Origin: Phycisphaerae bacterium
GTDB taxonomy: Bacteria > Planctomycetota > Phycisphaerae > UBA1845 > UTPLA1
Assembly (NCBI GenBank): GCA_029259995.1
Contig: JAJDEC010000649.1
Coordinates: forward strand, 1-15,567
Length of the DNA stretch: 15,567 nt
Direction of reading: 5' to 3'
This document shows, in pieces, positions 14,273 to 15,567 of this stretch. The notes under the pieces were generated by a model. It worked only from the letters and a program-made list of their open reading frames with translations, was not told the origin of the DNA and ran no database searches. A program made the position numbers and the translations under genes. Positions within the stretch are counted from its first letter, which is position 1, and each line of letters starts with the position of its first letter.

Positions 14273-14360
14273 GAACTCAAAACCTCTCCGTCTCAGCGCA
14301 GCGAACTCGTGACAACTCGCCAACGACGCGAACTACGTACTGAAAAAGTTTCATCGTGTG

Positions 14361-14381
14361 GGACCGGCTAATAGCCGGTCC
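14361..14381. repeat. REP-like perfect hairpin
   Basis: Arms GGACCGGCT and AGCCGGTCC around AAT, a 9-bp GC-rich stem. Beyond a 2-nt bulge the pairing continues with TGTGG on the left and CCACA on the right. It lies about 90 bp upstream of the DinB gene. No T-run follows, so it is probably a dispersed palindromic element or a structural signal and not a terminator. Confidence 0.6.
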
Positions 14382-14470
14382 GCCACATTCGAGTCACGTG
14401 CGCATCGAGCAAGGAAACTTCCAGATCTTGAACATAGAATGAAATCGCCGAGTGCACAGGAGACCAATTC

Positions 14471-14959
14471 ATGCCCGCGACGCGAACCTCCATCGAAATC
14501 CAGATCCTTCTCGACGCACTCGACGACGCCTATCACAAACCCGGCTGGCACGGACCATCGCTGCGGAGCACGATCCGACGCGTCAGCGCGAAGGAGGCGG
14601 CAACGCGCATCGCAAAAGCGAGCCATTCGATCGCCGAACTCGTTTTGCACTGCGCTTACTGGAAATACGCCGGCCTGCGACGACTCACCGGCGCCAAGCG
14701 CGGCGGGTTTCCGCTGAAGGGAAGCAACTGGTTCAGCGTGCCCGAGGAACTGAAAGAAGCCGACTGGAAGCAGCACGTGAAGCTGCTGGACGACATGCAC
14801 GCCCAACTTCGCGACACGATCGCGTCGCTGTCGAAGAAGCGGTTGGCGGAGGTACCCTCGGGTGCGAAGGTGACAAACCTGAAGTTGATCTACGGATTGG
14901 CGGCGCATGATGCCTATCATGCGGGGCAGATTCGTTTGCTGCGCGGGCTCTTGAAGTAG
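14471..14959 (+). CDS. DinB-family four-helix protein, putative metal-dependent
   Basis: Protein of 162 aa with the DinB/YfiT-like four-helix-bundle pattern. Candidate metal ligands are H60 (at the end of ASHSIAELVLH) and H146 and H150 in the C-terminal AAHDAYHAGQIRLL, which is the family's hallmark. DinB-like enzymes include thiol (bacillithiol or mycothiol) transferases and damage-inducible proteins, but many are uncharacterised, so the substrate is unknown here. The length is typical (about 150-170). The ATG at 14471 has AGGAG 8 nt upstream. The gene is divergent from the ArsR operon across the repeat-rich gap and converges on the 177-aa gene with only 22 bp between stops. Family call firm. 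Confidence 0.9.
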   Translation: MPATRTSIEIQILLDALDDAYHKPGWHGPSLRSTIRRVSAKEAATRIAKASHSIAELVLHCAYWKYAGLRRLTGAKRGGFPLKGSNWFSVPEELKEADWKQHVKLLDDMHAQLRDTIASLSKKRLAEVPSGAKVTNLKLIYGLAAHDAYHAGQIRLLRGLLK

Positions 14960-14981
14960 AGTCGGGCAGGCGCGATCTGGA

Positions 14982-15515
14982 TTATTGGCTTTCTTGTTGC
15001 TGCGTTAGCGCTTCCAACAACATGATCGAAAGACCCAGGTGATCGACAGTCCTATCTGGATTGAACAGATCGCGTCGACCGATGATGAAGTCCGACTCTC
15101 CGGTTCGTCTGTTGAACAACTTGCCGTCTCGCACCTGAAGTTCTTGAACAGACACGCCCCAATTGACGACGAGATCGTTCCAATAGTAGATCGGATGATC
15201 ATTATCCCAAATCGCTAGTCGATATTCCGTGGTCGCCCGTTCGTCATTCAGTCCCCGTGGCCTGCAAGGTGGGACCCGTTCTATTAGCCCGGCCGTGACA
15301 AGATCTTCAATTTCGCTCGGCATGAGTCCGTGTTCTTCGATGTAGAGGTGGAGAACTGTTGCAATACTGCCCATGGACTGTCCAACGATCTGGATTCTGG
15401 GCTTTTCGCGATAGTAGATGTACGCAAGCATCAGAGCGAACGCCAAGAAAACAGAACCAACGGCGATCTTCATGATTCGCGCGTTTCGGGGCGACAAGGA
15501 AAGACGGCTGGACAT
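14982..15515 (-). CDS. Membrane-anchored protein of unknown function
   Basis: Protein of 177 aa with a basic start, one hydrophobic helix (about 15-35) and a soluble remainder, probably outside the cytoplasmic membrane. After the helix, ATVLHLYIEEHGLMPSEIEDLVTAGLI is reminiscent of the helical stalk of type II pseudopilins, as in GspG-like proteins; however, there is no prepilin-peptidase site (G before FTLxE) and no other pilus gene nearby, so I do not call it one. The ATG at 15515 has AGGA 7 nt upstream. Base composition looks lower in GC than its neighbours (nearer 50%), a mild hint of separate origin. It converges on the DinB gene. Real gene likely, function unknown. Confidence 0.7.
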   Translation of the reverse strand: MSSRLSLSPRNARIMKIAVGSVFLAFALMLAYIYYREKPRIQIVGQSMGSIATVLHLYIEEHGLMPSEIEDLVTAGLIERVPPCRPRGLNDERATTEYRLAIWDNDHPIYYWNDLVVNWGVSVQELQVRDGKLFNRRTGESDFIIGRRDLFNPDRTVDHLGLSIMLLEALTQQQESQ

Positions 15516-15567
15516 CGCATGATCCTGACTAATTCATCATTTCGTTAAGAAGTTGTCACGCAATCAT

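Larger units (their letters stand above)
14107..14470. other. Repeat-rich non-coding gap
   Basis: The longest gene-free stretch in the window, between the divergent ArsR and DinB genes. It holds the ArsR operator, three tandem hairpin repeats and a REP-like hairpin. No credible coding frame was found in it on either strand. Confidence 0.75.

Noticed and set aside
14982..15515. Type II secretion pseudopilin
   Set aside because: No prepilin-peptidase cleavage motif and no secretion or pilus genes around it.

Overview
The window is a GC-rich (about 60% by eye), densely coded piece of a bacterial chromosome. It has no rRNA, tRNA, transposase, phage or CRISPR genes. I suspect a free-living planctomycete-like (Planctomycetota/Phycisphaerae) or similar environmental Gram-negative bacterium, from the mix of DUF2254, TrkA/TrkH, PocR-GAF-SpoIIE phosphatase, ArsR-SRPBCC and DinB-type genes and the palindromic intergenic repeats. 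No phylogenetic marker is present, so this placement is a guess.

Layout. (1) 41-5883 is transport: a DUF2254 membrane protein on the + strand converges on a trkA-trkH potassium-uptake operon on the - strand, followed by an AmpG/PAT-type MFS transporter. (2) 5876-9512 is metabolism and signalling on the - strand: a GNAT-nitrilase fusion enzyme whose stop overlaps the start of the MFS transporter by 8 nt, preceded by a PocR-GAF-PP2C (SpoIIE/RsbU-type) phosphatase. (3) 9796-11535 is a stretch of small proteins: a two-helix membrane protein (-), a 58-aa helical protein (+), a 22-aa hydrophobic micropeptide (+) and a membrane-anchored PH-like protein with a TTG start (-). The two + strand genes are very short but have good ribosome binding sites. 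(4) 11688-14106, all on the - strand: a coiled-coil protein, a four-helix membrane protein, an SRPBCC/AHSA1 protein and its ArsR-type regulator. The last two overlap by 4 nt and sit behind a clear palindromic operator. (5) 14107-14470 is the longest non-coding stretch. It holds the operator, three tandem 31-32 bp hairpin repeats and a REP-like perfect hairpin. (6) 14471-15515 is a DinB-family protein (+) converging on a membrane-anchored unknown (-).

How the genes work together. TrkA and TrkH form one K+ uptake system. The fusion enzyme and the MFS transporter are probably translationally coupled and may share a substrate. The ArsR regulator, the SRPBCC protein and possibly the four-helix membrane protein form one autoregulated operon. 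No multi-gene defence or biosynthetic system is evident. The least explained material is the small-protein stretch (10459-10960), the uncharacterised enzyme-transporter pair and the repeat-rich gap at 14183-14381.

Other gaps of 270-290 bp (4352-4629, 7433-7718, 9513-9795, 10174-10458) show no convincing gene. They probably hold promoters; only the TATAAT upstream of trkA stands out.
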